A DNA stretch of 38,489 bases from Chromatiales bacterium (GCA_004282875.1 SHLT01000013.1:1-38489); one strand, 5' to 3'; positions 19,031 through 28,241 are shown, counted from the first letter of the stretch. Program-made: numbers and translations. Notes: generated by a model not told the origin, from the letters alone.

Positions 19031-20872
19031 TCAGGCGCTTTTCTGCAGCTGCCGCTTCTTGAGGTGAACGAGGATCAGCGATACGGCTGACGGGGTCATC
19101 CCTTCGAGCCGCGAGGCCTGGCCGAGCGTCGCGGGGCGTGCCGCAACGAGCTTCTGGCGCGCCTCGTTAGAGAGGCCGTCGACGCGTTCGTAGTCGATAT
19201 CGTCGGGCAGGCGCAGCGCTTCCTGCTTCGCATGCTTTTCGATTTCGCGCTGCTGCCGGTCGATGTAGCCCGCGTATTTCGCCTGCACCTCGACCTGCAA
19301 CTCGACTTGCTCGCGCAGCTCGGGGTGCATTGTGGCCAGCGCCTCGCTGTGGCCGACGAGCTCTGCAACCTCGGCGTAGCCAAATTCCGGACGCTTGAGC
19401 AGCGCCGCCGCCCTGGTGCCGTTCGCCGACGCGCTGGCCAGCCGGCCCTGTTCTGCCGCGACCGCTTCGTATTTCGCATTGAAAGCGGACCAGCGATCTT
19501 CGTCGACCAGCCCCACCCCTCGCCCTGCTGCCGTCAACCGCAGGTCGGCGTTGTCCTCGCGCAGCAGCAGGCGGTATTCGGCACGGCTCGTGAACATGCG
19601 GTACGGCTCGGACACGCCGCGCGTGATCAGGTCGTCGACCAGCACCCCGAGGTAGGCTTCGTGGCGCTGCGGAAACCACTCGTCGAGTTCGTGCGCGCGG
19701 CGCGCGGCATTGACGCCGGCCAGCAAACCCTGGGCACCGGCTTCTTCGTAGCCCGTGGTGCCGTTGATCTGGCCAGCGAAGTACAGGTTCTGCACGGGCC
19801 TGGTCTCGAGCGTCGGCCGCAGGTCGCGCGGATCGAAGTAGTCGTACTCGATCGCGTAGCCGGGCTGTGTAATCTCGGCGGCCTCGAAGCCGACAATCGA
19901 GCGCACAAAGCGCTCCTGCACGGCCAGCGGCATGCTGGTCGATATCCCGTTCGGATAGACGACGTCCGTTGTCAGGCCTTCGGGTTCGACGAATACCTGG
20001 TGCGAGGCCTTGTCGGCAAAGCGCACGACCTTATCCTCTATCGACGGGCAGTAGCGCGGCCCGACACCTTCGATGAGTCCCGAGAACATCGCCGATTCAT
20101 CCAGAGAGTCACGAATAATGTCGTGCGTCTCCGCGGTGGTCTGGGTGATGTGGCACGAGACCTGCTGCGGGTGCTGGTCGCGCGAACCGAGGAACGAGAA
20201 CACCGGCATCGGCACGTCGCCCGGCTGTTCCTGCATCAGCTCGTAATTGAGCGTTCCGCCGTCAAGCCTCGGCGGCGTGCCCGTCTTGAGGCGCGCCACC
20301 TTGAACGGCATCTCGCGCAGGTGTTGTGCCAGCCGTATCGACGGCGCATCTCCGACACGCCCACCGGCTTCTTCGGTTTTCCCGACTAGGATGCGGCCGC
20401 CAAGGAAGGTGCCGGTCGTCAGCACAACGGTTTTCGCCGCATGCCTGTCGCCGCCGTCGGTGACGACGCCGGTCACTCGCCCGCCCTCGACGACCAGGTC
20501 ATCGACGCCCGCTTCAGCGATGTCGAGATTTGCCTGTGTTGTCACGAGCTGCTGGATCGCCGCACGATAAAGCTCGCGATCCGCCTGCGCCCGCGTCGCG
20601 CGGACGGCGGGCCCTTTCGACGCATTCAGGGTGCGGAACTGGATACCCGCCCGATCGATCGCCTGCGCCATCGCGCCGCCCAGCGCATCGATTTCCCGGG
20701 TCAGGTGCCCTTTGCCGATGCCGCCGATTGCCGGGTTGCAGCTCATCTGCCCCAGTGTCGCGATCCTGTGCGTCACGAGAAGCGTATGCGCACCCGCCCG
20801 CGCGGCTGCCAGGGAGGCTTCCGTACCGGCGTGACCGCCGCCAATCACGATGACGTCATACAAACGGGGCAT
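19031..20872 (-). CDS. mnmG: tRNA uridine 5-carboxymethylaminomethyl modification enzyme MnmG (GidA)
   Basis: MnmG is the FAD enzyme that with MnmE modifies the wobble uridine of several tRNAs. The protein has 613 residues, slightly shorter than the roughly 629 of E. coli. The FAD fold begins [27 protein letters not shown] and the [11 protein letters not shown] block are diagnostic, and the C-terminal helical domain that binds MnmE is present. Start ATG 20872. Its partner mnmE is in this window at 30768-32099. A possible promoter TTTCCG-17-TAGAAT lies at 20941-20913 on the minus strand. rsmG, its frequent downstream neighbour, has been displaced by the opp and other genes. Confidence 0.98.
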   Translation of the reverse strand: MPRLYDVIVIGGGHAGTEASLAAARAGAHTLLVTHRIATLGQMSCNPAIGGIGKGHLTREIDALGGAMAQAIDRAGIQFRTLNASKGPAVRATRAQADRELYRAAIQQLVTTQANLDIAEAGVDDLVVEGGRVTGVVTDGGDRHAAKTVVLTTGTFLGGRILVGKTEEAGGRVGDAPSIRLAQHLREMPFKVARLKTGTPPRLDGGTLNYELMQEQPGDVPMPVFSFLGSRDQHPQQVSCHITQTTAETHDIIRDSLDESAMFSGLIEGVGPRYCPSIEDKVVRFADKASHQVFVEPEGLTTDVVYPNGISTSMPLAVQERFVRSIVGFEAAEITQPGYAIEYDYFDPRDLRPTLETRPVQNLYFAGQINGTTGYEEAGAQGLLAGVNAARRAHELDEWFPQRHEAYLGVLVDDLITRGVSEPYRMFTSRAEYRLLLREDNADLRLTAAGRGVGLVDEDRWSAFNAKYEAVAAEQGRLASASANGTRAAALLKRPEFGYAEVAELVGHSEALATMHPELREQVELQVEVQAKYAGYIDRQQREIEKHAKQEALRLPDDIDYERVDGLSNEARQKLVAARPATLGQASRLEGMTPSAVSLILVHLKKRQLQKSA

Positions 20873-20987
20873 TGATCAATATTTAACCAGTTTCTGGCCG
20901 CGTGGGGCGCGGATTCTATCGTTTATTCGGCCCTGCGGAAACTTTACTAAGTTAAGGCCTTTGTCCAAGATAGCGCGTTCGCTTAGC

Positions 20988-21000
20988 CGACGGACCGTCG
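20988..21000. repeat. Perfect inverted repeat touching the start codon of the hydrolase gene
   Basis: CGACGG, one base, and CCGTCG form a perfect 13-base palindrome that ends exactly at the ATG of the first gene of the six-gene plus-strand run. It includes the only GGA that could act as a ribosome site. It may be an operator or a small RNA hairpin that limits translation. Confidence 0.4.
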
Positions 21001-22473
21001 ATGACCAGAACCATCCTTCGCACACTGACCAGCGGTCTTGCCCTGCTGTGCCTGTGTGGCGCTGCCGGCGCGCAATCCCTGCCGCTGGAGGAGTGCCGTA
21101 TCAGCGCCGGTCCGGGTTACCCGAGCATCAAGGCCCGCTGCGGCACCCTGCCGAGACCCCTCAATCCCGCGGACCCCGACTCGCCGCGGATCGAGCTGCG
21201 CGTCGCCGTCGTCCCCGCGCTGAACCTGAGCCCGGAAACAGACCCGGTCGTGCCGATTGCCGGCGGGCCCGGCCAGGGCACCGTCGAGTTCTACGCGATG
21301 ATGCAGGGTGCGTTCGAACCCCTGCGCCGCAACCGCGACATCCTGCTCGTGGACCAGCGAGGCACCGGCGAGTCGGCGCGCATGGACTGCCCGATCGATG
21401 ACGACGTCATCATTTTCGAGTCCGAATTCAATCTCGAAGACACGGTCGAGTTTATCGGCGAGTGTCTTGAAAAGCTGCCGCACGATCCTCGCTATTTCAC
21501 AACCAGCGTCGCCGTAACCGATCTTGAAGCCGTGCGCGTCGCGCTCGGCTACTCGGCGCTGAACCTCTACGGCGTGTCTTACGGATCGCGCGTTGCCCAG
21601 CATTTCGCCCGGCGCTACCCGGACGCCACGCGCACGGTCGTGATCGACGGCGTCGTGCCGCCGCAGCTGTCACTGGGTCCGGAGATCGCGACAGAAAGCC
21701 AGAGGGCCGTGGACAACATCCTCGCGCGCTGCACCGAGGACGCAGCGTGCAACGAGCGCTTTCCGGATCTTGCGGCGACCTTTGCCCGCATCGTCGCGCA
21801 ACTGCGGGAGGGTCCGGTAGAGGTTTCCGTGCCGCACCCCAACACGGGCCGAACAGAAGTCATTTCGCTGGGCGAAGGCCAGTTTGCCGGCGCGGTTCGC
21901 CTGCTCGCCTATAGCCCGACCACGATCGCGCTCCTGCCGCTGTTTATTCACGAGGCCGGACAGGGCAACTGGGCGCCTATAGCCAGCCAGTACATGATGA
22001 CGGCTCTGCAGATGTCGGACATGCTGGCCCTCGGCATGCACAATGCCGTCATGTGTACCGAGGACGTGCCGTTCCTTGACAGGACCACGATCGACTACGA
22101 AGGCATCGACGCGAGCTACATGGGCTCGTTCCAGCTCGAGACGCTCGAGGCAATGTGCGAGATCTGGCCGGCCGGCCCTATCGACACCGAATTCAAGGTC
22201 CCGCTCGCAACCGACCTGCCGTTCCTGCTGCTCTCCGGCGACGCCGACCCGATTACGCCGCCGCGTTATGCCGACCTGGCCGCGGCCGATCTCGGCAACG
22301 CCCTGCACCTGACCGGCAAGCACCAGGGACACGGGCAGATCGCGGTCGGGTGCACAAGCCGGCTCATGGCCGATTTCGTCGACGCCGCGGACCCCGCCGT
22401 CGTCGATGCCGAGTGCATGGAACGTAATTTCGTCATGCCATTCTTTCTCGATTTTTCCGGGCCGGCGCCATGA
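21001..22473 (+). CDS. Exported alpha/beta hydrolase, tripeptidyl aminopeptidase-like (S33)
   Basis: The protein is probably a secreted or periplasmic peptidase or esterase of the TAP-like S33 group. It has 490 residues with a signal peptide (about 1-24, ending AGAQS). The hydrolase core shows AGGPGQG (oxyanion loop), LVDQRGTGES, and the nucleophile Ser193 in GVSYGSR. A helical cap lies in the middle, and the C-terminal part gives the likely Asp416 in SGDADPITPP and His444 in KHQGHGQI. Six or more cysteines suggest disulfides. Its stop overlaps the next gene as ATGA, so it is coupled to the ABC exporter genes. Peptide substrates are inferred from relatives. Confidence 0.88.
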   Translation: MTRTILRTLTSGLALLCLCGAAGAQSLPLEECRISAGPGYPSIKARCGTLPRPLNPADPDSPRIELRVAVVPALNLSPETDPVVPIAGGPGQGTVEFYAMMQGAFEPLRRNRDILLVDQRGTGESARMDCPIDDDVIIFESEFNLEDTVEFIGECLEKLPHDPRYFTTSVAVTDLEAVRVALGYSALNLYGVSYGSRVAQHFARRYPDATRTVVIDGVVPPQLSLGPEIATESQRAVDNILARCTEDAACNERFPDLAATFARIVAQLREGPVEVSVPHPNTGRTEVISLGEGQFAGAVRLLAYSPTTIALLPLFIHEAGQGNWAPIASQYMMTALQMSDMLALGMHNAVMCTEDVPFLDRTTIDYEGIDASYMGSFQLETLEAMCEIWPAGPIDTEFKVPLATDLPFLLLSGDADPITPPRYADLAAADLGNALHLTGKHQGHGQIAVGCTSRLMADFVDAADPAVVDAECMERNFVMPFFLDFSGPAP

Positions 22474-23198
22474 TTACGGTCGATGGCATTCACAAGTCCT
22501 TCGGCAAGGTGCACGCCGTACGCGGCGTCAGCTTTAACGCGCCGGATGGCAAGATCACCGGACTGCTGGGACCCAACGGTGCGGGCAAGTCCACGACGTT
22601 GCGCGTCCTGTACACGGTCTTGAAACCCGACGAGGGCCGCGCAACGATCGATGGTGCCGACGTGGTCACGCAAAGCCTTGCCGCGCGCAAGCGCATCGGC
22701 GCATTGCCACACGGTGCCGGCCTTTATCCCCACCTCACCGCGCGCGAAAACATTGCCTACTTCGCCCGGCTGTGCGGTGTCGACAAGGCCGAGATCGATG
22801 ATCGCGTGGAGCAGATCGTGAAGCTCCTCGAGATCGACGCATTTGCGGAGCGGCGCACCAAGGGTTTTTCGCAGGGGCAGCGCACCAAGGTCTCGCTTGC
22901 TCGCTCGCTTGTGCACAATCCGCAGAACATTATTCTCGACGAGCCGTCCAACGGACTCGACGTCATGGCGACGCGCTCGCTACGCGAACTCATTCTCAAG
23001 CTGAAAGACGACGGGCGCTGCGTGTTGTTCTCCAGCCACGTCATGCAGGAGGTCGCCGCACTCTGTGACGACATCTGCATCATCGCGCACGGCAAGGTCG
23101 CGATCGACGACTCGATCGACGGCATCCGTGAGCGCACCGGTTGCGATGATATCGAGGACGCGTTCGTCAATGCGATCCACCGGGTGGAGGCTGACTGA
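22470..23198 (+). CDS. ABC transporter ATP-binding protein (NatA-like)
   Basis: This is the ATPase of an ABC-2 type exporter. The 242-residue protein has Walker A GPNGAGKST (residues 34-42), a signature GFSQGQRTKVSLARSL, Walker B NIILDEPSNGLD and the switch histidine in SSHVMQEV. It is most like NatA, the ATPase of sodium exporters, but such ATPases also serve peptides, lipids and drugs, so the name does not settle the substrate. ATG 22470 overlaps the hydrolase stop by four bases, and its own stop overlaps the permease start by one base. Confidence 0.93.
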   Translation: MITVDGIHKSFGKVHAVRGVSFNAPDGKITGLLGPNGAGKSTTLRVLYTVLKPDEGRATIDGADVVTQSLAARKRIGALPHGAGLYPHLTARENIAYFARLCGVDKAEIDDRVEQIVKLLEIDAFAERRTKGFSQGQRTKVSLARSLVHNPQNIILDEPSNGLDVMATRSLRELILKLKDDGRCVLFSSHVMQEVAALCDDICIIAHGKVAIDDSIDGIRERTGCDDIEDAFVNAIHRVEAD

Positions 23199-24376
23199 TG
23201 GGCACGATGTTCTCGGTCTTTCGTAAGGAGGTTCTCGATAACTTCCGCGACCGCCGCACGCTGAGCTCGGCGCTGCTCATGGGCCCGATATTCGGGCCCG
23301 TGCTGTTTGCCTTTGTTATCAACCTGTCGATCGAGCGCTCGTTCGAAAGCGCGGAAAGTACACTCGAGCTGCCCGTCATCGGCCAGGAACACGCGCCGAA
23401 CCTTGTGTCGTTCCTGCACAGCCGGAACATCGACGCCGTCGACGGTCCGCAAGACACCGCCGCCGCGATGGAGGCCGTCAAGGCCGGTACGCACGACGTC
23501 GTGCTCGTGATTCCGGCCGAGTTTGGCGAGCAGCTCGCCGCCATGGTTCCAGCCCGGGTCGAGCTTGTCTCCGACCAGGCCAACACCGATGCCGACCGAG
23601 ATGCCCGCCGGGCGCGCAACGCGCTGCGTGCTTACCAGCAGCTGCTGGCCGGCACCCGTGTGGTCGCACGCGGCATTAATCCGCGCGCGCTCCAGCCGAT
23701 CAACATCGACGAAGTCGATGTCTCGACGCCCAGCGGCCGCTCGGCCATGTTGCTCGGAATGATGAGCTACTTTTTCGTCTTCGCGGCGCTTATGGGCGGC
23801 ATGTACCTGGCTATCGACACAACCGCCGGCGAGCGCGAACGCGGCTCGCTCGAGCCGCTCCTGTCGCTGCCCGTTACGCGCGACCAGCTGATCTACGGAA
23901 AGATCGCCGCAACCTGCCTGTTCATGACGCTGTCCCTGATGTTGAGCCTCTCGGCGTTCTATGTCTCGCTCAACTTCATGCCGCTCGAACAGCTCGGCAT
24001 GACCCCGAATTTCGGGCCGGACGTCGTGCTGGCTGCGCTGGCTATCTTCCTGCCCTTCATCCTGGTCGGCGCTGCCTTGATGACGCTGGTTGCCTCGTTC
24101 ACCAAGAGCTACCGCGAAGCTCAAACCTGGCTGAGCGTCGTGCTGATTGCGCCCACGATGCCGATTCTGATCGTGAGCATCCTGACCCTGAGGCCGCGGA
24201 CGGAGTTTATGTTTGTGCCGTCGCTGAGCCAGCACCTGCTGCTCGTCGACATGGTCAAAAACGAACCAATCAACGGTCTGCATGTCGCCATATCGGTCAC
24301 CAGCACGCTGTTTATCGGCGTCATTCTGACCTGGGTATGCGCCCGCCTGTATCGTCGGGAGGGCCTGCTCGGCTAG
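23198..24376 (+). CDS. ABC-2 type exporter permease (NatB-like)
   Basis: The permease partners the ATPase just upstream. It has 392 residues: one N-terminal helix (about 23-43), a periplasmic domain of about 130 residues, and five or six C-terminal helices starting near residue 185 (LGMMSYFFVFAALMGGMYLAID). The sequence ERERGSLEPLLSLPVTR is the typical cytoplasmic loop of ABC-2 permeases such as NatB. Start ATG 23198 overlaps the ATPase stop (TGATG). The next gene begins one base after its stop codon. The large periplasmic domain could hand substrate to, or receive it from, the periplasmic peptidases encoded next to it; that is speculation. Confidence 0.9.
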   Translation: MGTMFSVFRKEVLDNFRDRRTLSSALLMGPIFGPVLFAFVINLSIERSFESAESTLELPVIGQEHAPNLVSFLHSRNIDAVDGPQDTAAAMEAVKAGTHDVVLVIPAEFGEQLAAMVPARVELVSDQANTDADRDARRARNALRAYQQLLAGTRVVARGINPRALQPINIDEVDVSTPSGRSAMLLGMMSYFFVFAALMGGMYLAIDTTAGERERGSLEPLLSLPVTRDQLIYGKIAATCLFMTLSLMLSLSAFYVSLNFMPLEQLGMTPNFGPDVVLAALAIFLPFILVGAALMTLVASFTKSYREAQTWLSVVLIAPTMPILIVSILTLRPRTEFMFVPSLSQHLLLVDMVKNEPINGLHVAISVTSTLFIGVILTWVCARLYRREGLLG

Positions 24377-24377
24377 A

Positions 24378-26069
24378 ATGGCCGCCATGTCCCTGTTCAC
24401 CGAACTTCGGCGACGCAACGTAATCAAGGTCGCGCTCCTGTATGCGGCCGCCAGCTGGCTGCTCGTCTGGATCGTCAGTCACATGGTCAGCGGTCTCGGC
24501 CTGTCGTCCTGGGTCAGCGATTACATTTTGCTGCTGCTGGCTATCGGCTTCCCGGTTGCGCTCATCTTTGCCTGGGTCTACGAGATCACACCGGAGGGGT
24601 TGAAGAAGGGCATCGATGTCGACCAGACCCAGTCGATCGTTTACAAGACCGGGCAGAAGCTCAACGCCGCGCTCGCGGTACTGGCGGTCCTCGGTGTCGC
24701 CGCCGTCATCGGCGAAAAGCTGCTGCCGGAGTTCGAACCGCCGCCGCCCGTCGTGCTCGAGGAAATCCCGCTCAAGCCTGTTTTCGATTTCTCGGCCAAG
24801 GCCGCTGTACCGCGGGAAATCACGTCGTTCAATTTGCCAAACGGGCTCGAGATCATAGTCTGGCCCGATCACGACATCCCCAACGTCGTGATGTACAACT
24901 TCGTACGCGCCGGCGGCCGCGATGAATACCCGGGCATCACGGGTATTGCGCACTTTTTCGAGCACATGATGTTCAACGGCACCGTGGCGCGCGCGCAGGG
25001 CGACTTCGACACGGAAATGGAAGCCGCCGGTGGCGCCAACAACGCCTACACGAGCAACGACCTGACCGTCTACATGGACTGGTTCCCACGCTCGGCACTC
25101 GAGACGATCTTCGAGCTCGAAAGCGACCGCCTGCTTAATCTCGCGATTGACCCGGACGTTGTCGAGACCGAGCGCTCGACCGTGTATTCCGAGCGCCGCC
25201 TGCGTATAGACAATGACAACTTCGGGCGCCTCTATGAACAGGTTCGCGCAACCGCCTACGTCGCTCACCCCTACCAGAACCCCGTCATCGGCTGGCCATC
25301 TGACATCGAGAACTGGACCCAGCAGGACCTGGAAGACTTCTTCAAGACCTATTACGCGCCCAACAACCTGACCATGATATTCGCCGGGGACGTGACGCCC
25401 GAAGAGATTTACCTGCTTGCGGACCAGCACCTCTCGCCGATACCGCGCCAGCATCCACCGCCCGCAATCACCACCGTCGAACCGCCGCAGGAGGGCGAGC
25501 GTCGGCTGCTGATCGAGACCGACGCGCAGACTCCGCTGTTGCACGTGGCCTTTCATGCGGGCGCAGAGGGTGAGCCCGAAACGCTGCACCTCGAATTGCT
25601 GCTCGCCATCCTCGCCGAAGGAACCTCGTCGCGCCTGCACCAGGCCCTGGTCGAAGAGGAACAGCTGTTGCTCAATATCGGCGCCTGGCAGTCCGGCGGA
25701 TTTGACCCCGGCGTCGCCTACTTCGCGATGACCCTGCCGCCCGGCGGCGACCCCGCCGCTGTCGAGGCTCGCCTGCTCGGCATGCTGGAAGACGCCGCGA
25801 CCAAAGGCGTAACGGCCGAGGAGCTCGAGAAAGCCCGCAACCTGCGTCTCGCGTCTTTCTGGAGAAGCCTTCAGACCATTGACGGCAAGGCGTCGGTGCT
25901 CGGCAATTACGAGGTCTTTACCGGCGACTACGAGAACCTGTTTGCCGTCCCGGAGCAGCTCGCGGCGGTGACCGCGGCCGATCTGCAGGCCGTCGCCGCA
26001 AAGGTGTTCCGGCGTAACAACATGACGGTCGGTGTGCTGCGCGCACCGCTTGAGGGGGAGAGTCAATGA
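24378..26069 (+). CDS. Membrane-anchored M16 family zinc metallopeptidase with sensor-type N-terminal module
   Basis: The protein joins two parts that I do not expect together. Residues 1-115 hold FTELRRRNVIKVALLYAAAS, further helices, AWVYEITPEGLKKG and a third helix; this module usually heads TPR or adenylate-cyclase-like proteins. Residues about 140-563 are an M16 peptidase with the inverted zinc motif HFFEH (His192, Glu195, His196) and the third ligand Glu272 in ERSTVYSE, 76 residues on, as the family requires. M16 peptidases cut unfolded peptides inside a clamshell, often with a second subunit. The next gene encodes that likely partner and overlaps as ATGA. ATG 24387 (MSLFTEL) is an equally good start; neither has a ribosome site. 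Confidence 0.9.
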   Translation: MAAMSLFTELRRRNVIKVALLYAAASWLLVWIVSHMVSGLGLSSWVSDYILLLLAIGFPVALIFAWVYEITPEGLKKGIDVDQTQSIVYKTGQKLNAALAVLAVLGVAAVIGEKLLPEFEPPPPVVLEEIPLKPVFDFSAKAAVPREITSFNLPNGLEIIVWPDHDIPNVVMYNFVRAGGRDEYPGITGIAHFFEHMMFNGTVARAQGDFDTEMEAAGGANNAYTSNDLTVYMDWFPRSALETIFELESDRLLNLAIDPDVVETERSTVYSERRLRIDNDNFGRLYEQVRATAYVAHPYQNPVIGWPSDIENWTQQDLEDFFKTYYAPNNLTMIFAGDVTPEEIYLLADQHLSPIPRQHPPPAITTVEPPQEGERRLLIETDAQTPLLHVAFHAGAEGEPETLHLELLLAILAEGTSSRLHQALVEEEQLLLNIGAWQSGGFDPGVAYFAMTLPPGGDPAAVEARLLGMLEDAATKGVTAEELEKARNLRLASFWRSLQTIDGKASVLGNYEVFTGDYENLFAVPEQLAAVTAADLQAVAAKVFRRNNMTVGVLRAPLEGESQ

Positions 26070-27463
26070 GACGTGTTCTTCTCGGCGTGTTGACGCTGCT
26101 CGCAAGCGCGGCCTGGTCGGACGACATCACGTTGCCGGACTACGAGCGCGTCGTGCTTGAGAACGGCACGGTATTGCTGCTCAGTGAAAAACACGAGGTA
26201 CCGCTCATCGGACTGCGGGCCGAGGTTCGCGGCGGCAGCGTCGCCGATCCGGTCGGCAAGGCCGGCGTGGCCGAGCTACTTGCGTCGGTCATGCAAAAAG
26301 GCGCGGGCGGTCGCGATGCCGCAGCTTTTGCGAGTGCAACCGCGAATGTCGGCGGCCGCCTGACGGTCAGTGCTGATGTGGATTCGATCTCGGTTGCGGC
26401 CGAGTTTCTGTCCCGCGATGCCGAGCTTATGATCGAGCTCGTGTCGGATGTGCTCCAGGAGCCGACGCTCGCCGCCGACGAGCTGGAGAAAGAGCAGGCC
26501 CGGGCCATTGGCTTGATCAAGGCCGCCAAAGACGGCGACCCGAACGCCCTGATGGCCAATTACGCGTATGCGTTTATTTTTGGCGATCATCCCTACGGCA
26601 GGCCAACCTCCGGCAGCGAGATGTCGCTGGCCGACGTAAGTCGGGACGATCTCCTCACGTACTACAGCGAAAACTTCGGCGGCGACCGCCTCATCATTTC
26701 GGTCGTCGGTGACTTCGATACGGCGGCGATGAAGGCGCGGCTAACGGCCGAGTTTGGAAGCTGGGAGCCGGCGGCCGGCGCGCTCGAAGAAGTTCCGGCA
26801 CCGCCCAAAGCGACGGGTGGGCGCGTCCTGCTGATCGACAAGCCGGGCGCGACGCAGTCCTATTTCTGGTTCGGCAACGTCGGCGTGGCGCTTGACTATC
26901 CGCGCAGAGCGGAACTCAACCTGGCCAACACGGTGTTCGGCGCCCGCTTCACCTCGATGCTGGTAACCGAGCTGCGCGTCAACGCGGGACTGACCTACCG
27001 TGCTCGTTCTGTCGTCGACCAGCGCACACAACCCGGCCCGGTGACCGTTCGCTCCTTTACGGAGACGAGTACGACTGTCGAGGCCATCGACCTCGCGATC
27101 AGCGTGTTGCGCAGGCTGCAGGACAAAGGCCTCGATGACGACATGATGGTCTCGGCGCGCAACTACATCATGGGGCAGTTTCCACCGCGCCTCGAGACGG
27201 CCTCGTCGCTGGCCCGCATGCTGGCGTTCCTCGAGCTGAATGGGCTCGATCGCTCATACATCGACGAGTACGGCTCCGAACTACAGGCCGCTGCCGCCGA
27301 GTCCGTGGCGCTGGCGATCAGTGAGGTATATCCGCAGCCCGACGACCTGGTTTTTGTCATCATTGGCGACGCGGCTACGATCCGCGACGAGGTCGCGAAG
27401 TACGGCGAGGTCACGGAGATGTCGATTACGGAGCCGAGCTTCCGGGTACCGCCCGCGGACTAG
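26066..27463 (+). CDS. Exported M16 family protein lacking the zinc motif (non-catalytic partner)
   Basis: The protein has 465 residues with a short signal peptide (about 1-18, ending AAWSDD) and both M16 lobes. Where the active subunit has HFFEH, this one reads GVAELLASVM, so zinc cannot be bound. The second lobe keeps VNAGLTYRARS, the arginine/tyrosine stretch that completes the active site of the partner in known M16B heterodimers. Its signal peptide indicates the periplasm, so the peptidase domain of the upstream protein should be periplasmic too. It is coupled to that gene by a four-base ATGA overlap. Confidence 0.92.
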   Translation: MRRVLLGVLTLLASAAWSDDITLPDYERVVLENGTVLLLSEKHEVPLIGLRAEVRGGSVADPVGKAGVAELLASVMQKGAGGRDAAAFASATANVGGRLTVSADVDSISVAAEFLSRDAELMIELVSDVLQEPTLAADELEKEQARAIGLIKAAKDGDPNALMANYAYAFIFGDHPYGRPTSGSEMSLADVSRDDLLTYYSENFGGDRLIISVVGDFDTAAMKARLTAEFGSWEPAAGALEEVPAPPKATGGRVLLIDKPGATQSYFWFGNVGVALDYPRRAELNLANTVFGARFTSMLVTELRVNAGLTYRARSVVDQRTQPGPVTVRSFTETSTTVEAIDLAISVLRRLQDKGLDDDMMVSARNYIMGQFPPRLETASSLARMLAFLELNGLDRSYIDEYGSELQAAAAESVALAISEVYPQPDDLVFVIIGDAATIRDEVAKYGEVTEMSITEPSFRVPPAD

Positions 27464-27473
27464 GGCCGCCGCC

Positions 27474-28241
27474 ATCGTTTCCCGGGTCGTTACCGCTGTC
27501 TTCCTGTTCGTCATACTGACTGGCACGACGACCGACGACCAGGCCTCGGCACAGACCGGGGCATTTTCGAGAACGCACCTGGCGACCGCGGTGCTTGGCG
27601 ACCGTTCGTCGCGCTATGCGAGCCTGTTCGATACGGGTGAAGAAATCACCTGGCAGTATTTCGTGCCCCCCGACTACAACCCGGAGGAACCCGCCGGCCT
27701 GCTCGTGTACATCAGCCCGACACGCTCCGGTGCGATGCCGAAAGAATGGCGCGGCGCGATGAATGAGCACAACATCATCTGGGTCGGCGCAGACCAGTCC
27801 GGAAACCGGACCAAGGTGCCGCGGCGGGTCCTGTTGTCCCTGCTCGGCGTGGAGCTCGCAAAGCAGGACTACGAGATCGACAGTCGTCGCGTCTACCTGA
27901 GCGGCTTTTCCGGCGGCGGGCGCGTTGCGAGCATGGCCGTCATCGACAACGCGGACACCTTCAGCGGCGGCCTGTTTTTCTGCGGCGCTGACCTCTGGCA
28001 CCTCGACGAATCGCCGAACGCTGAGTTGATGAAAAGAAACCGTTACGTGCTGATCACGGGCACTCGCGACCAGGCGCTCGAGCCCGTCAAGAAGACCTAT
28101 CGCGGCTACCGCCGGGCCGGGATCGACCAGACGAAGCTGATGATCATTCGCAACATGGGGCACAGTACGCCGCGGCGCGGCGATTTTGCGAAAGCGATCA
28201 GGTTCCTGGAGGAAGCCCGGAACCCGGTGGCTGTGGACTAG
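27474..28241 (+). CDS. Exported alpha/beta hydrolase of unknown substrate; start codon unclear
   Basis: The 255 residues shown here begin with a signal-peptide-like segment (VSRVVTAVFLFVILTG, then ASAQTG) and continue as a compact alpha/beta hydrolase. The nucleophile sits in SGFSGGGR, with a probable Asp in GTRDQALEP and His in RNMGHSTPR. It resembles esterase or depolymerase-type hydrolases, but no substrate can be named. After the stop of the upstream M16 gene there is no in-frame ATG, GTG or TTG before the signal peptide. I placed the start at an ATC (27474) with low confidence; an earlier start within the M16 gene or a sequence error is possible. It closes the six-gene run. Confidence 0.72.
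   Translation: MVSRVVTAVFLFVILTGTTTDDQASAQTGAFSRTHLATAVLGDRSSRYASLFDTGEEITWQYFVPPDYNPEEPAGLLVYISPTRSGAMPKEWRGAMNEHNIIWVGADQSGNRTKVPRRVLLSLLGVELAKQDYEIDSRRVYLSGFSGGGRVASMAVIDNADTFSGGLFFCGADLWHLDESPNAELMKRNRYVLITGTRDQALEPVKKTYRGYRRAGIDQTKLMIIRNMGHSTPRRGDFAKAIRFLEEARNPVAVD

Noticed and set aside
10934-20389. Plus-strand frames of 314, 381 and 385 codons opposite the hydrolase, Opp ATPase and mnmG genes
   Set aside because: Same reason: shadows of conserved genes on the opposite strand, without recognisable domains.
20873-21000. Small precursor-peptide gene ahead of the six-gene run
   Set aside because: The 128 bases hold no short frame with both a start and a ribosome site that does not run into the hydrolase gene.
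22757-26105. Two long open frames on the minus strand (556 and 594 codons) opposite the exporter and M16 genes
   Set aside because: They are antisense to well-recognised proteins, have Arg/His/Gln/Asp-rich composition without domains, and are expected in GC-rich DNA.
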